A DNA stretch of 33,636 bases from Bacteroidia bacterium (lineage in GTDB: Bacteria; Bacteroidota; Bacteroidia; Bacteroidales; Paludibacteraceae), in contig SAAL01000034.1 in the NCBI GenBank assembly GCA_009929445.1, forward strand, positions 1 to 33,636, in the 5' to 3' direction. Positions 1-9,154 of the stretch are shown piece by piece (within the stretch, counting starts at the first letter, position 1; each line of letters opens with the position of its first letter). The notes below the pieces were generated by a model. It made no database searches and had not been told where the DNA came from. It was given only the letters and a program-made list of their open reading frames with translations. The translations under genes and the position numbers were made by a program.

Positions 1-1
1 T

Positions 2-142
2 AAATTCAGCCAGGAAAAATGGCCGTTGGCTTATGAATTGCTCAACAACTGCGGCGGTGCCAACAGGGAAGGTTATATCGGACTTCAGGACCACGGTGAT
101 GATGTGTGGTACAGAAACATAAAAGTTAAAATTTTAGACTAA
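2..142 (+). CDS. DUF1080 (3-keto-disaccharide hydrolase-like) protein, C-terminal end only
   Basis: This is the last 46 codons of a gene that starts outside the window and ends at the TAA at 140-142. The visible peptide ends with GYIGLQDHGDDVWYRNIKVK, which matches the usual C-terminus of DUF1080 proteins (GxIGLQDHGxxVWFRNIxI), a beta-sandwich domain common in secreted Bacteroidota proteins and linked to sugar or keto-disaccharide hydrolysis. The next gene encodes a sugar-phosphate isomerase/epimerase-fold lipoprotein, a frequent neighbour of DUF1080 genes. Everything upstream of the final strand is missing, so signal peptide and exact substrate cannot be judged. Confidence 0.75.
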   Translation, partial: KFSQEKWPLAYELLNNCGGANREGYIGLQDHGDDVWYRNIKVKILD

Positions 143-155
143 TAAAAACGAATTT

Positions 156-198
156 AAAGCGGCATTCCGGTAAAAAAGGAATGCCCTTTAATTTTTTT
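156..198 (+). terminator. Intrinsic terminator after the DUF1080 gene
   Basis: GGCATTCC (161-168) pairs perfectly with GGAATGCC (178-185) across a 9-base loop, and a run of seven T follows at 192-198. The hairpin covers the ATG at 181. This argues against that ATG as the start of the next gene. Confidence 0.75.
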
Positions 199-210
199 AA
201 AAGCGATATT

Positions 211-1098
211 ATGTTCAAAAAAATATTCATTACATTCATGGTTTTAAGCTTAGCTACAATCAGTTGCGACTCGCAAAAGAAGACTTCAGCCGTAAATACA
301 CCCCGAAAAAATGTGTACATTCAATTGTACTCTGTACGCGATGATATTCAGAAAGATTTCAAAGCAACTATTGCAGCAGTTGCTCAGGCGGGCTACACCG
401 GCATTGAAGCAGCCGGCTATGACAATGGAAAATTCTACGGATTAACTCCGGCTGAGTTTAAGAATGCAATCAATGCCGCCGGTATGCAGGTGCTCTCATC
501 ACACGCAGGAGCATCGCTGGCCGAAAATGTGAAGGAAACCAACTGGGATGAGGTATGGAAATGGTGGGACACTGCAATTGCGGCTCACAAAGCGGCCGGT
601 ATGAAATACATCGTAAAACCCTGGATGCCTGTTCCAAAGACCCTGGCCGACCTGAAAGCGTATTGCGATTATTACAACCAGGTGGGCGAAAAATGCAACG
701 CAGCAGGACTCAGGTTTGGATATCACAACCACGATTTTGAATTTGCGAAGATAGAAGGTGAAACCATGTATGATTACATGCTGAAAAATACAGATCCCGC
801 GAAAGTTTTCTTCCAGATGGATGTGTACTGGACAGTGATGGGCAAAAAAGGGCCGGTGGATTATTTTAACGAATATCCCGGACGCTTCGAAATACTTCAC
901 ATCAAAGACAACAAGGAGCTCGGACAAAGCGGTATGGTGGGCTTTGATGCAATTTTCAACAACGCAGATAAAGCCGGTGCTAAATATATGGTGGTAGAGG
1001 TGGAAAAATACAACTTCGAACCGTTGAAAAGCATCAAAATGAGTTATGATTATTTGAACCGAAATGCTTTCTTCAAAAACGATTATTCGGTGAAATAA
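211..1098 (+). CDS. Sugar phosphate isomerase/epimerase family lipoprotein (xylose isomerase-like TIM barrel)
   Basis: The protein has 295 residues from the ATG at 211. The frame is open back to an ATG at 181, but that codon lies in a terminator stem. The ATG at 211 gives a clean lipoprotein signal (MFKKIFITFMVLSLATISC, lipid Cys19), so it is preferred. The mature part looks like an AP-endonuclease-2/xylose-isomerase TIM barrel: YSVRDDIQKDF near the first strand, GIEAAGY, FGYHNHDFEF with metal-ligand-like His and Glu, FFQMDVYW, ILHIKDNKE and VVEVEKYNF near the end. Such proteins isomerise or epimerise sugars or inositols; the substrate here is not evident. It probably acts in the periplasm or is lipid-anchored, next to a DUF1080 protein. 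A terminator follows at 1133-1170. Confidence 0.85.
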   Translation: MFKKIFITFMVLSLATISCDSQKKTSAVNTPRKNVYIQLYSVRDDIQKDFKATIAAVAQAGYTGIEAAGYDNGKFYGLTPAEFKNAINAAGMQVLSSHAGASLAENVKETNWDEVWKWWDTAIAAHKAAGMKYIVKPWMPVPKTLADLKAYCDYYNQVGEKCNAAGLRFGYHNHDFEFAKIEGETMYDYMLKNTDPAKVFFQMDVYWTVMGKKGPVDYFNEYPGRFEILHIKDNKELGQSGMVGFDAIFNNADKAGAKYMVVEVEKYNFEPLKSIKMSYDYLNRNAFFKNDYSVK

Positions 1099-1132
1099 TC
1101 CATTCACTCAATTTCAGACAGCTCTTCTTTAT

Positions 1133-1170
1133 CAATTGCCACGACGTAAAATCGAGGCAATTGTTTTTTT
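1133..1170 (+). terminator. Intrinsic terminator after the isomerase lipoprotein gene
   Basis: CAATTGCC (1133-1140) pairs with GGCAATTG (1156-1163), and seven T follow directly at 1164-1170. The loop of 15 bases contains a small CGA/TCG pairing. Confidence 0.75.
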
Positions 1171-1272
1171 AGAAAACAGTAGTGAAAGATAACCTCAAAA
1201 GACATATATTACACCTATTTAAATATATTTGTAAAAAAACGGTTCAAAAGTCCGAATAAAAACTTATTTGAC

Positions 1273-1280
1273 TATATTTG
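1273..1280 (+). promoter_or_regulatory. Candidate Bacteroidota -7 box (TATATTTG) for the M48 protease gene
   Basis: TATATTTG matches the TAnnTTTG -7 consensus and ends 28 bases before the GTG start at 1309. A second match lies at 1224-1231. No good TTTG -33 box is found at the right distance from either, so this rests on one box. Confidence 0.4.
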
Positions 1281-1308
1281 CATTTAATATCCTTAAAACA
1301 CGTAATTT

Positions 1309-2565
1309 GTGAGCCCTCAAACAGTTTTTTTTATTATTCTTGTCATTTTAACAGCCGATTTCGTGTCGGAAAGAATATTGTCGGCTCTCAACGTGAAATC
1401 TTCTAAAAAACCCATTCCTGATCTGCTTTCAGGCATATATGACCAGGATAAATACCAAAAACAACAGTCATATTTCAGGGCGAATACCAGATTCGGCCTT
1501 CTTACATCAACGGTGAGTTTTTTGGTCATATTTTTAATGATTGTTTTCGGCGGATTCGGGTGGCTGGATGGCATAGTGCAGCGATGGACTGCCAATCCGA
1601 TACTTGTTTCGCTGATTTTCTTCGGAATACTTTTTCTGGCTAACGACATCATTTCCACTCCGTTTGAGATTTACGATATATTCGTGATTGAGGAGCGTTT
1701 TGGATTTAATAAAACAACCCCCAAAACTTTCATTCTCGACAAACTGAAAGGGTATGCTCTGACAGCTGTTTTAGGTGGCGGAATCATTGCGCTTGTCATG
1801 TGGTTTTATCAACTGAATCCGCAATATTTCTGGCTGATAGCCTGGGCATGCGTCACTTCAGTCAGCTTATTTATCAGCCTGTTTTATTCCGAACTGATAG
1901 TGCCGCTTTTCAACAAACAAACTCCGCTCGAAGCGGGCGAACTGCGTGATGCTATTGAAAAATTTTCAAAGAAAGCTGGCTTCGAACTGAAAAATATCTT
2001 CGTCATTGACGGTTCGAAACGATCCACTAAGGCAAATGCCTATTTTACCGGTTTCTGGAAGAAAAAACGAATTGTGCTCTACGATACACTTATCAACGAT
2101 CTGGATACCGCAGAGATAGTTGCTGTGCTGGCGCATGAGGCCGGTCACAGCAAATACAAACATACCCTCAGGAACATCCTGATAAATCTGCCATACACGT
2201 TGCTGATGTTCTTTCTCCTCGGACTGATACTCCGCAGCGATGTCCTTGCACAGGCATTGGGCGGCAAAGAGGCTTCGTTTCATCTGAATATACTCGCTTT
2301 CGGCATATTGTATTCACCCGTCTCCATGATGCTCGGACTGGCAATGAATGTGCTCTCGCGCAAACATGAATATCAGGCCGACGGATATGTAAAAGAGAAT
2401 AAAATGGGCGAACAGCTGATTTCGGCATTAAAAAAGATTTCGTCCAAATCGCTTTCGAACTTCACTCCGCATCCTGCTTATGTGTTTGTGAACTATTCAC
2501 ACCCAACGCTGCTGCAACGGGTTGAAAAATTAACCAATTCACCTGTTAACCAATCTACTAATTAA
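1309..2565 (+). CDS. M48 family integral membrane metallopeptidase (Ste24/CAAX-protease-like)
   Basis: The 418-residue protein starts at GTG 1309; no upstream in-frame ATG is available. The length and layout resemble Ste24-type M48 peptidases: several hydrophobic segments in the N-terminal 200 residues, then HEAGH (H276, E277, H280) as the zinc site and the third ligand glutamate E354 in KHEYQADGY. A further hydrophobic pair lies between the two metal motifs (about residues 290-340). In eukaryotes this family trims prenylated CAAX proteins. In bacteria it is thought to handle membrane or misfolded proteins, so the substrate is open. The mtnN gene starts 9 bases after its stop, which suggests co-transcription. 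Confidence 0.88.
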   Translation: MSPQTVFFIILVILTADFVSERILSALNVKSSKKPIPDLLSGIYDQDKYQKQQSYFRANTRFGLLTSTVSFLVIFLMIVFGGFGWLDGIVQRWTANPILVSLIFFGILFLANDIISTPFEIYDIFVIEERFGFNKTTPKTFILDKLKGYALTAVLGGGIIALVMWFYQLNPQYFWLIAWACVTSVSLFISLFYSELIVPLFNKQTPLEAGELRDAIEKFSKKAGFELKNIFVIDGSKRSTKANAYFTGFWKKKRIVLYDTLINDLDTAEIVAVLAHEAGHSKYKHTLRNILINLPYTLLMFFLLGLILRSDVLAQALGGKEASFHLNILAFGILYSPVSMMLGLAMNVLSRKHEYQADGYVKENKMGEQLISALKKISSKSLSNFTPHPAYVFVNYSHPTLLQRVEKLTNSPVNQSTN

Positions 2566-2574
2566 CCATTACAA

Positions 2575-3318
2575 ATGATAGGACTCATGGGCGCCATGCC
2601 CGAAGAAATGAACAGAATAATAGGAGCCATCACCGAAAAAAACATTACGGAACTTGGTAACCGGTTATATCACACCGGAAAACTATTCGGAAAAGAGGTG
2701 GTGGCGGTTTTCTCCCGATGGGGCAAAGTTGCTGCTGCCACTACGGCCACCAACCTGATTCTGGAATACAAGGTTGACCAGATAATTTTTACCGGTGTGG
2801 CAGGTGCCATTTCGGCCGAATTGAATATTGGCGATGTAGTCATTGCACAGCGGCTTTTTCAGCACGATATGGATGCACGTCCGCTGATGCGGCGATTTGA
2901 AATACCGCTGACCGGAAAAACCTCCTTTGAAATTCCGGATGAAAATACCCGGCAGATGGCGGATGCTGTTCATCATTTTTTGCTTAACAACAGGGAATTC
3001 CGGAAACGACTGGCTGAAAATGATATCAAAAATCCGAAAATGATGCTTGGAGATATAGCCAGCGGCGATTTGTTTGTTTCCGGAACGGAAATGAAAAACG
3101 AACTGATACGAAATTTGCCCTCTGTAGTTTGTGTGGAAATGGAGGGGGCGGCTGTGGCTCAGGTGTGTTACGATTTCGGTGTGCCACTTCAGGTAGTAAG
3201 AGTGATCTCGGATACAGCCGACGAGCAGGCACACACGAGTGCCATCGGTTTTGTTAATCAGCATGGTGGAGAGTATTCGCTGGCCATTCTCAGAGAATAC
3301 TTCAAAAAAATGGATTGA
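2575..3318 (+). CDS. mtnN: 5'-methylthioadenosine/S-adenosylhomocysteine nucleosidase
   Basis: The 247-residue protein hydrolyses the glycosidic bond of methylthioadenosine and S-adenosylhomocysteine, releasing adenine, as part of methionine salvage and SAM by-product removal. The start IGLMGAMPEEM carries the family's N-terminal acidic residue (Glu11 matching Glu12 of the E. coli enzyme). FTGVAGAIS is the phosphorylase-fold glycine motif, VEMEGAAVAQV is the substrate-binding Met-Glu motif, and VISDTAD contains the catalytic aspartate. It is slightly longer than typical (about 230) because of an insertion around residues 100-160. It is cytosolic. It follows the M48 gene by 9 bases and precedes hppA by 80 bases. 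Confidence 0.93.
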   Translation: MIGLMGAMPEEMNRIIGAITEKNITELGNRLYHTGKLFGKEVVAVFSRWGKVAAATTATNLILEYKVDQIIFTGVAGAISAELNIGDVVIAQRLFQHDMDARPLMRRFEIPLTGKTSFEIPDENTRQMADAVHHFLLNNREFRKRLAENDIKNPKMMLGDIASGDLFVSGTEMKNELIRNLPSVVCVEMEGAAVAQVCYDFGVPLQVVRVISDTADEQAHTSAIGFVNQHGGEYSLAILREYFKKMD

Positions 3319-3398
3319 ATGTTTTTTATTCCTGATGTTCAACGAGTTAATGAAAAAGTATAATTGTCTGAATAATAATTAAATAACTTATCAAACAA

Positions 3399-5606
3399 AT
3401 GGAAAACACATCATTTTACCTGGTTCCTCTGTCGTCATTGTTGGCATTGGGATTTGCTTTTTACTTCTTTCGCTCCATGATGAAGCACAGCGAAGGAACT
3501 GATACGATGAAAAGAATAGCTCAGTACGTACGTGAAGGAGCTATGTCCTACCTCAAGCAACAGTACAAAGTGGTTACTATTGTATTCATTGTACTGGCAA
3601 TCATTTTCGGGGTGATGGCCTATTTCGGATTGCAAAATTCGTGGGTGCCTTTTGCCTTCCTCACCGGAGGATTTTTTTCAGGATTAGCCGGATTCTTCGG
3701 AATGAAAACCGCTACCTATGCTTCGGCACGCACGGCATTTGCAGCCTCGAAATCGCTCAACCACGGATTGCGGATTGCGTTTCGTTCGGGTGCAGTGATG
3801 GGATTAGTGGTGGTAGGACTTGCCTTGCTTGACATTTCGCTTTGGTTCGTCATTCTCAATTATTTTATTCCGGATGCCGATCCGGGTCACAAACTCATCA
3901 TCATCACCACTACCATGCTTACGTTTGGTATGGGAGCATCCACACAGGCGCTTTTTGCACGCGTGGGCGGAGGTATTTACACCAAAGCAGCCGATGTGGG
4001 TGCCGACCTGGTGGGTAAAGTGGAAGCCGGAATACCCGAGGACGATCCGCGCAATCCGGCTACCATAGCCGATAATGTGGGAGATAATGTAGGCGATGTG
4101 GCCGGCATGGGTGCCGACCTGTATGAATCTTACTGTGGCTCGATACTCGCTACAGCTGCTCTGGGAGCTTCGGCATTTATGACACAGCCTGAAATGCAAC
4201 TGAAAGCTGTATTTGCGCCCATGCTGATAGCGGCTGCTGGGGTGGTTTTGTCCATTCTGGGAATCTTTATTGTTCGTACAAAGGAAGATGCCGACATGAA
4301 AAAACTCATGGCTGCCCTCAACCGCGGTGTAAATACCAGTGCGCTACTCATTACCGGTGCTACATTCCTGATTCTTTACCTGCTTGATATCCCGAACTGG
4401 GTGGGATTGTCTTTCTCTGTCATTGCCGGTCTTCTTGCTGGAATCATCATCGGACAATCAACCGAATATTATACTTCTCATTCTTTCAAACCTACTCAAA
4501 AAATAGCGGAAAGTTCAGGCACAGGTCCTGCTACGGTAATTATTTCGGGTATCGGTACCGGAATGCTTTCCACGGCAATTCCTGTTGTGACCATTGTAGC
4601 TGCTATTGTGATTTCGTTTCTGAGTGCCATCAACTTTGATACAGCCGGAATGCTTACAGCCGAAAATCTGAGTAAGGGATTGTATGGAATAGGTATAGCT
4701 GCAGTAGGGATGCTTTCCACGCTCGGAATTACCCTGGCTACCGACGCTTATGGTCCTATAGCCGACAATGCGGGCGGCAATGCGCAGATGAGCGAACTCG
4801 ATCCCGAAGTGAGAAGAAGAACCGATGCGCTGGATGCGCTTGGAAATACCACTGCAGCTACCGGTAAAGGTTTCGCCATTGGCTCTGCTGCTCTTACCGC
4901 GCTTGCACTGCTTGCATCCTACATCGAAGAGGTGAAAATAGGTTTGGTGCGACTGGGCAGAACCACACTCCAACTGGCTAATGGTGATGTGATAGAAACC
5001 ACCAAAGCATCTTTTGTTGATTTTATGAATTATTACGAAGTAAATCTGATGAATCCCAAAGTCCTCGCAGGAGCATTTCTCGGTTCGATGATGGCGTTTT
5101 TGTTCTGCGGTCTGACCATGAATGCCGTCGGGCGTGCTGCTCAGAAAATGGTGAATGAAGTTCGTCGTCAGTTCCGCGAAATAAAGGGAATTCTGGAAGG
5201 AAAAGAAACTCCTGATTATGCTCGTTGTGTGGAAATATCCACCAAAGGTGCTCAGCATGAAATGCTTATCCCATCGTTGCTTGCCATCGTTGCTCCCACG
5301 CTCACCGGTTTGCTCTTTGGAGTGGCAGGTGTAATGGGTTTGCTTGCCGGCGGGCTTGCTTCGGGGTTTGTGCTGGCTGTATTCATGGCTAACGCCGGAG
5401 GCGCCTGGGACAACGCCAAGAAATATGTGGAAGAAGGACATTACGGCGGCAAAGGTTCCGAAAATCACAAGGCTTGTGTGGTGGGCGATACCGTAGGTGA
5501 TCCGTTTAAGGATACTTCGGGCCCTTCACTCAATATCCTCATTAAACTGATGAGCATGGTTTCCATCGTGATGGCAGGTTTGATTGTAAGCTGGAGCCTG
5601 CTCTGA
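3399..5606 (+). CDS. hppA: Membrane-bound pyrophosphatase, probably K+-dependent, Na+ and/or H+ pumping
   Basis: The 735-residue, highly hydrophobic protein has the length of membrane pyrophosphatases with about 16 transmembrane helices. It couples hydrolysis of pyrophosphate to ion export across the inner membrane. The substrate motif [11 protein letters not shown] is at residues 199-209 and is followed by [20 protein letters not shown] with its Mg-PPi-binding aspartates. A second acidic motif is [18 protein letters not shown], and a third near the C-terminus is [16 protein letters not shown]. In [10 protein letters not shown] (482-491), Ala486 and Gly489 occupy positions that are Lys and Thr in K+-independent enzymes, so the K+-dependent class is inferred. 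Members of that class in Bacteroidota often pump Na+. Ion choice cannot be settled by eye. A bidirectional terminator follows. Confidence 0.95.
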   Translation: MENTSFYLVPLSSLLALGFAFYFFRSMMKHSEGTDTMKRIAQYVREGAMSYLKQQYKVVTIVFIVLAIIFGVMAYFGLQNSWVPFAFLTGGFFSGLAGFFGMKTATYASARTAFAASKSLNHGLRIAFRSGAVMGLVVVGLALLDISLWFVILNYFIPDADPGHKLIIITTTMLTFGMGASTQALFARVGGGIYTKAADVGADLVGKVEAGIPEDDPRNPATIADNVGDNVGDVAGMGADLYESYCGSILATAALGASAFMTQPEMQLKAVFAPMLIAAAGVVLSILGIFIVRTKEDADMKKLMAALNRGVNTSALLITGATFLILYLLDIPNWVGLSFSVIAGLLAGIIIGQSTEYYTSHSFKPTQKIAESSGTGPATVIISGIGTGMLSTAIPVVTIVAAIVISFLSAINFDTAGMLTAENLSKGLYGIGIAAVGMLSTLGITLATDAYGPIADNAGGNAQMSELDPEVRRRTDALDALGNTTAATGKGFAIGSAALTALALLASYIEEVKIGLVRLGRTTLQLANGDVIETTKASFVDFMNYYEVNLMNPKVLAGAFLGSMMAFLFCGLTMNAVGRAAQKMVNEVRRQFREIKGILEGKETPDYARCVEISTKGAQHEMLIPSLLAIVAPTLTGLLFGVAGVMGLLAGGLASGFVLAVFMANAGGAWDNAKKYVEEGHYGGKGSENHKACVVGDTVGDPFKDTSGPSLNILIKLMSMVSIVMAGLIVSWSLL

Positions 5607-5631
5607 TGATATTAACGGAACTGTAATTTGT

Positions 5632-5662
5632 AAAAAAAGCGGACTCTTGATCCGCTTTTTTT
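5632..5662. terminator. Bidirectional intrinsic terminator between hppA and the DUF4301 gene
   Basis: A perfect 12-bp stem has arms 5632-5643 (seven A then GCGGA) and 5651-5662 (TCCGC then seven T) around a 7-base loop. Because the outer part of the stem is A7/T7, it works as a terminator when read from either side. It sits between the convergent genes ending at 5606 (+) and 5674 (-). Confidence 0.9.
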
Positions 5663-5673
5663 ATGCATTTTTT

Positions 5674-7188
5674 TTATTGATGCTCTTTCCGGAGCAGATC
5701 ATTCACTGTTTTCACCGGATTGAATGTTTCGATGGGAACTTCCACAAAAACGGTGTTCCAGTCGCTCATGGCTCCGTTCCACAGCCCGGGCAGTTCAAGC
5801 GCCTTCAGTTCGCGGCCGCTTTTGGATTTAAGCGAAATAAATCCGGTGTTCTTGTCCACAAAATTCAGCAGGTTGAACTTTTCTCCCTTGTAATTTTTTA
5901 TGCCGCACACCAGATCTACCGGATTAAAATGGGTAGAATTCAGCATTTTGGCTTTGTCTTCCGGATTATTCTGATTGATCTGCGAGCTTTCAAGAATTTG
6001 CGGTGACACTGTGCCATCCTGATTGACCGTGAGGAACGGACCGCCTCCGGGTTCACCCACGTTTTTCACCATGCCGCAAACACGAATCGGGCGATTCAGT
6101 TTATTGAAGAGGTATTGGCGTAGTTCATTCCCTTTCAGCGACCTGATGTCCGGATGGTGATTGTTGAGTTTCGACTCGCAGAACTGGCTGATAACCGCCA
6201 GTTTAGCATCGGATATTCCTTCATTTTCAAGTTCATGGAGGTATGCAAACGTTTGTTTCTGCAGATGAACAAGGAGCCCGGCAATGAGTTTTTTGTAGGT
6301 TACAGTTGCTTCCTTCAGCGAATCAGGCACTACATTGTCAATATTCTTGATAAAAACCACATCTGCTTCCAGGTCGTTCAGGTTTTCGATTAATGCTCCG
6401 TGGCCACCCGGGCGGAATACCAGTTCGCCGCGGTCGCGGAAAGGCTGGTTGTCGCTGTCGGCTGCAATGGTGTCGGTGGATGGTTTTTGTTCTGAGAAGC
6501 TAACCTGATATTTCAATCCATACTGTTTTTCGTACTTCGGAAGGCTTTCAAGCAGGTGTTTTTCAAACAGCACTCTGTGCTCGGCCGAAACGGTGAAATG
6601 AATATTTACTTTTCCGTTTGATTTGGCGTACAGGGCACCTTCCACCAGATGTTCCTGCAGTGGAGTTCGTTTGTCATCGGGGTAAGAGTGAAATTTGAGT
6701 AATCCTTTTGGAAGTGATCCGTAACTCAGTCCGTTGCTGTTGAGCAGGTCCGAAACCACATCTTTGAATTGACCTGCAGCCATCAATTCCGGGATTGTTC
6801 TGCCTTCATTTTTTATACAGGCTTCATTCAGGTCATCGTAAAAAGCAAAGTGACTTATTTCGTCGAAGAATTTTTTTTCAAAATCTGAAGAAGGAGTGTT
6901 TTCATCTTTTTCGAGAAATGAAAATAAGTCTTTGAACATGCGGCTTGCTGCGCCGGATGCGGGCACAAACTTGAGAACTACGGCGTCCGATTGCTGATAT
7001 ATTTCCCATTCCTTTAGCAATTTATGCTGATTTTCAGCGGGAATGCCGGTGATGCCGTTGTTGATGGAAGCGGCGCTTCGGATTTCAAGAAAAGGAAAAC
7101 CGTTAACAAAGCTTAGTAACTGATTTTCAATTTGTTGGTTCGTTATTCCTCTTTGTTTTAAGATGGATCCATCTGATGGTAGTAGCAT
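5674..7188 (-). CDS. DUF4301 family protein (resembles sugar-nucleotidyltransferases)
   Basis: The 504-residue protein has no signal peptide or membrane segment and is predicted to be cytosolic. I recognise it as the Bacteroidota family DUF4301, whose function is not established. Visible blocks are VPASGAASRMFKDLF (75-89), FHSYPDDKRTPLQEHLVEGALY (about 166-187), RPGGHGALIENLNDLEAD (about 259-276) and VFIKNIDNVVPD (278-289). The order of a phosphate-loop-like PASGAASRM, a PGGHGAL and an IKNIDN block recalls UDP-sugar pyrophosphorylases, where similar blocks bind the nucleotide and metal. That link is inference. It is the last gene of a possible minus-strand unit, 27 bases after the DUF6340 lipoprotein gene. 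Confidence 0.8.
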   Translation of the reverse strand: MLLPSDGSILKQRGITNQQIENQLLSFVNGFPFLEIRSAASINNGITGIPAENQHKLLKEWEIYQQSDAVVLKFVPASGAASRMFKDLFSFLEKDENTPSSDFEKKFFDEISHFAFYDDLNEACIKNEGRTIPELMAAGQFKDVVSDLLNSNGLSYGSLPKGLLKFHSYPDDKRTPLQEHLVEGALYAKSNGKVNIHFTVSAEHRVLFEKHLLESLPKYEKQYGLKYQVSFSEQKPSTDTIAADSDNQPFRDRGELVFRPGGHGALIENLNDLEADVVFIKNIDNVVPDSLKEATVTYKKLIAGLLVHLQKQTFAYLHELENEGISDAKLAVISQFCESKLNNHHPDIRSLKGNELRQYLFNKLNRPIRVCGMVKNVGEPGGGPFLTVNQDGTVSPQILESSQINQNNPEDKAKMLNSTHFNPVDLVCGIKNYKGEKFNLLNFVDKNTGFISLKSKSGRELKALELPGLWNGAMSDWNTVFVEVPIETFNPVKTVNDLLRKEHQ

Positions 7189-7215
7189 AGTAGTAGATAT
7201 TTATGAGTTAATGGT

Positions 7216-8253
7216 TCAGTCATTCAGTTGCTTATCAAGCAGAATTGCTTCCAGTTTCCTTTTTTTCAAAATTTCATAATAATCCAGCAATTCGTAGATT
7301 TCATCGAGTGTGGTCGACGAAAATGCAATTATATTCGGAAAAGTTTCGACAGCTTTTGAGGCATAGTTCATCGCTTTGTCCAGATTTCCCATAATTTCAT
7401 AGGCTATGGCAATGTTATTATACGCGTGAAATTTTGTTTTGTTGTTTTTTGTTGTTTCGGAGGCTTTCACCCACAAGTCGATGGCTGCCTGCCATTTTTT
7501 GTAGGTCAGCGAATCCATTGCCTGAACGAACAATTGTTTTTTTGGAGTGTAAAAATAACGGTCTTCTTTTTCCCAGCGCGGTATCATCCGGTCGGCAATG
7601 TTTGAGCCGGTGAGAATGCATGCATCAACCAGGGCATCGTAGCGATTGGGCAGTTTGTTGAATTGTGCATCCTCCCACGAAAATTCATCTGAGAATTCCT
7701 TGAAGACACTTAATGAATCTGTTGGGTAATGAATTGTCCATTTTGTGTTGATTTTTACGTCCAGCGCACTCTGAATGTTGCCTGAATTCATATAGGATTT
7801 ATCTTCGGTTTGAATATGATCCAGTGAAATCAGTGCATCTGCATTGTACAATCCACACAGGAATCTTACGGTTTGTTTGTTGAGCGGAGCGAGGCGGTAA
7901 TAGTTGTCGGTGGTGTTCATGTTTGTTTGTGACATGCTCACCGAATAGAAAAAATCTTTGGCTTCGAGGTTTTCACGTAAGCTGGCAGCACAAAATAGAG
8001 CTGCGCTGTCAAATTTCAACGAAACATTGACGGGATTATTTCTGGTTGCTGACGATTTGATATCAGCATGACCCACATTGTATGGTTGCACGACCGAATT
8101 GTTGACAATAAGTACATTTTGAACTTCGGGATTAAAAGTTACTTCGGCAGGTCTGAGTACATCGAGCGTGGTAAACATACGCGGAGTGACGCATGAGCTT
8201 AAAATCAATATCAGAGATATGGGTAAAATGAATTTTAAAATCTTTGTTTTCAT
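7216..8253 (-). CDS. DUF6340 family lipoprotein with C-terminal TPR-like region
   Basis: The 345-residue protein starts MKTKILKFILPISLILILSSC, a lipoprotein signal with Cys21 as the lipidated residue. The mature part begins with VTPRMFTTLDVLRPAEVTFNPEV and continues NVLIVNNSVVQPYNVGHAD, which I associate with the Bacteroidales family DUF6340. Near the C-terminus, HAYNNIAIAYEIMGNLDKAMNYA and the following helix have the spacing of a tetratricopeptide repeat. No catalytic motif is seen, so a scaffolding or envelope role is only a guess. It lies between the metallo-hydrolase and DUF4301 genes with short gaps of 37 and 27 bases. Confidence 0.75.
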   Translation of the reverse strand: MKTKILKFILPISLILILSSCVTPRMFTTLDVLRPAEVTFNPEVQNVLIVNNSVVQPYNVGHADIKSSATRNNPVNVSLKFDSAALFCAASLRENLEAKDFFYSVSMSQTNMNTTDNYYRLAPLNKQTVRFLCGLYNADALISLDHIQTEDKSYMNSGNIQSALDVKINTKWTIHYPTDSLSVFKEFSDEFSWEDAQFNKLPNRYDALVDACILTGSNIADRMIPRWEKEDRYFYTPKKQLFVQAMDSLTYKKWQAAIDLWVKASETTKNNKTKFHAYNNIAIAYEIMGNLDKAMNYASKAVETFPNIIAFSSTTLDEIYELLDYYEILKKRKLEAILLDKQLND

Positions 8254-8290
8254 CGGTAAACAGATGTTAGAAATATACGTACAGACAAAG

Positions 8291-9106
8291 TTAAAAATTT
8301 ATTGATAAATTATCATAAGCAAAGTGAATATTTTGGGGCAATTCTTTTTCTATCTCACTCTGAACAGGTAAATGGTGGCTTGCATGTGTAAAATAGGAGC
8401 TATCGGCATTTATTTTCCGGGCAATGCGGATAGCTTCATCTACCGATAGGTGTGAAAAGTGTTCTTCTTTGCGCAATGCATTGACTACGAGTATTTTCAG
8501 CCCCTTCAATTTCTCAAATTCAGTTTCGGGAATGGTTTTTACATCTGTGAGATACGCAATATCGCCAATCCGGAAACCTAAAATGGGCAGACGGGCATGC
8601 ATTATGCGTACGGGAGTGATTTTAACTCCTTCCGCCCCGAACGTGCCTGTGTCAATTTCATACAGGTCCAGACTCGGTACGCCCGGATTTTTGTATTTGC
8701 CAAAGCAATAAGGCATATTACGCTGGATAGCGTTCAGTACCTTTCGTTCGGCGTAAATTTTCACTTCGCCCAGCGGACGCACATCATCGAGCCCGCCTAC
8801 ATGGTCGTAATGCTCGTGTGTGAGCAGGATGCCGTCGATGTGAAAAATTTTGTTGGTGATAAGCTGCTGACGCAGGTCGGGCCCGGCATCAATCAGAAAA
8901 CGTTTTCCCTGAACGGTAATCAGTGCCGAACAGCGCAACCGTTTGTCTCTCGGATCGGTGGAGCAGCAGGTTTTGCAGTTGCATCCCAACTGAGGTACAC
9001 CAGTTGAGGTTCCTGTACCCAGAAATGTGATATTGCTTTCGTAACCGGCTGCCGAAACAGCCTGTAATTTTTTATCCGGATTATTGTATTCTGTAAAATT
9101 ATTCAT
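8291..9106 (-). CDS. PhnP-like metallo-beta-lactamase-fold hydrolase
   Basis: The 271-residue cytosolic protein has the metallo-beta-lactamase signature THEHYDHVGGLDD (H97, H99, D101, H102). It also has the ITFLGTGTSTGVPQLGCNCKTC start typical of the PhnP group, where CNCKTC (from Cys42) forms an extra structural zinc site. Later ligand candidates are H170 in IMHARLPILGF and the histidines of YFTHASHHLPV. PhnP itself is a cyclic phosphodiesterase; many Bacteroidota relatives have an unknown nucleotide or phosphoester substrate. About 24 residues precede the usual first strand and no internal ATG is available, so the N-terminus may be overcalled. It follows the RNA methyltransferase gene by 48 bases. 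Confidence 0.85.
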   Translation of the reverse strand: MNNFTEYNNPDKKLQAVSAAGYESNITFLGTGTSTGVPQLGCNCKTCCSTDPRDKRLRCSALITVQGKRFLIDAGPDLRQQLITNKIFHIDGILLTHEHYDHVGGLDDVRPLGEVKIYAERKVLNAIQRNMPYCFGKYKNPGVPSLDLYEIDTGTFGAEGVKITPVRIMHARLPILGFRIGDIAYLTDVKTIPETEFEKLKGLKILVVNALRKEEHFSHLSVDEAIRIARKINADSSYFTHASHHLPVQSEIEKELPQNIHFAYDNLSINF

Positions 9107-9154
9107 GTTTTATCTTGAAACTGTTCCATTTCAATCATTTTTCGATTATCTACA

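Noticed and set aside
181-210. ATG at 181 as the start of the isomerase-like lipoprotein
   Set aside because: It lies in the terminator stem 161-185, and the ATG at 211 gives a normal lipoprotein signal.
3319-3398. Promoter for hppA in the 80-base gap after mtnN
   Set aside because: No full TAnnTTTG box with a spaced TTTG was found; TATAATTG-like sequence is too loose to report.
4515-5468. Long open frame of 317 codons antisense to hppA
   Set aside because: It is a His/Ser/Cys-rich shadow of the strongly conserved pyrophosphatase frame with no recognisable motif.
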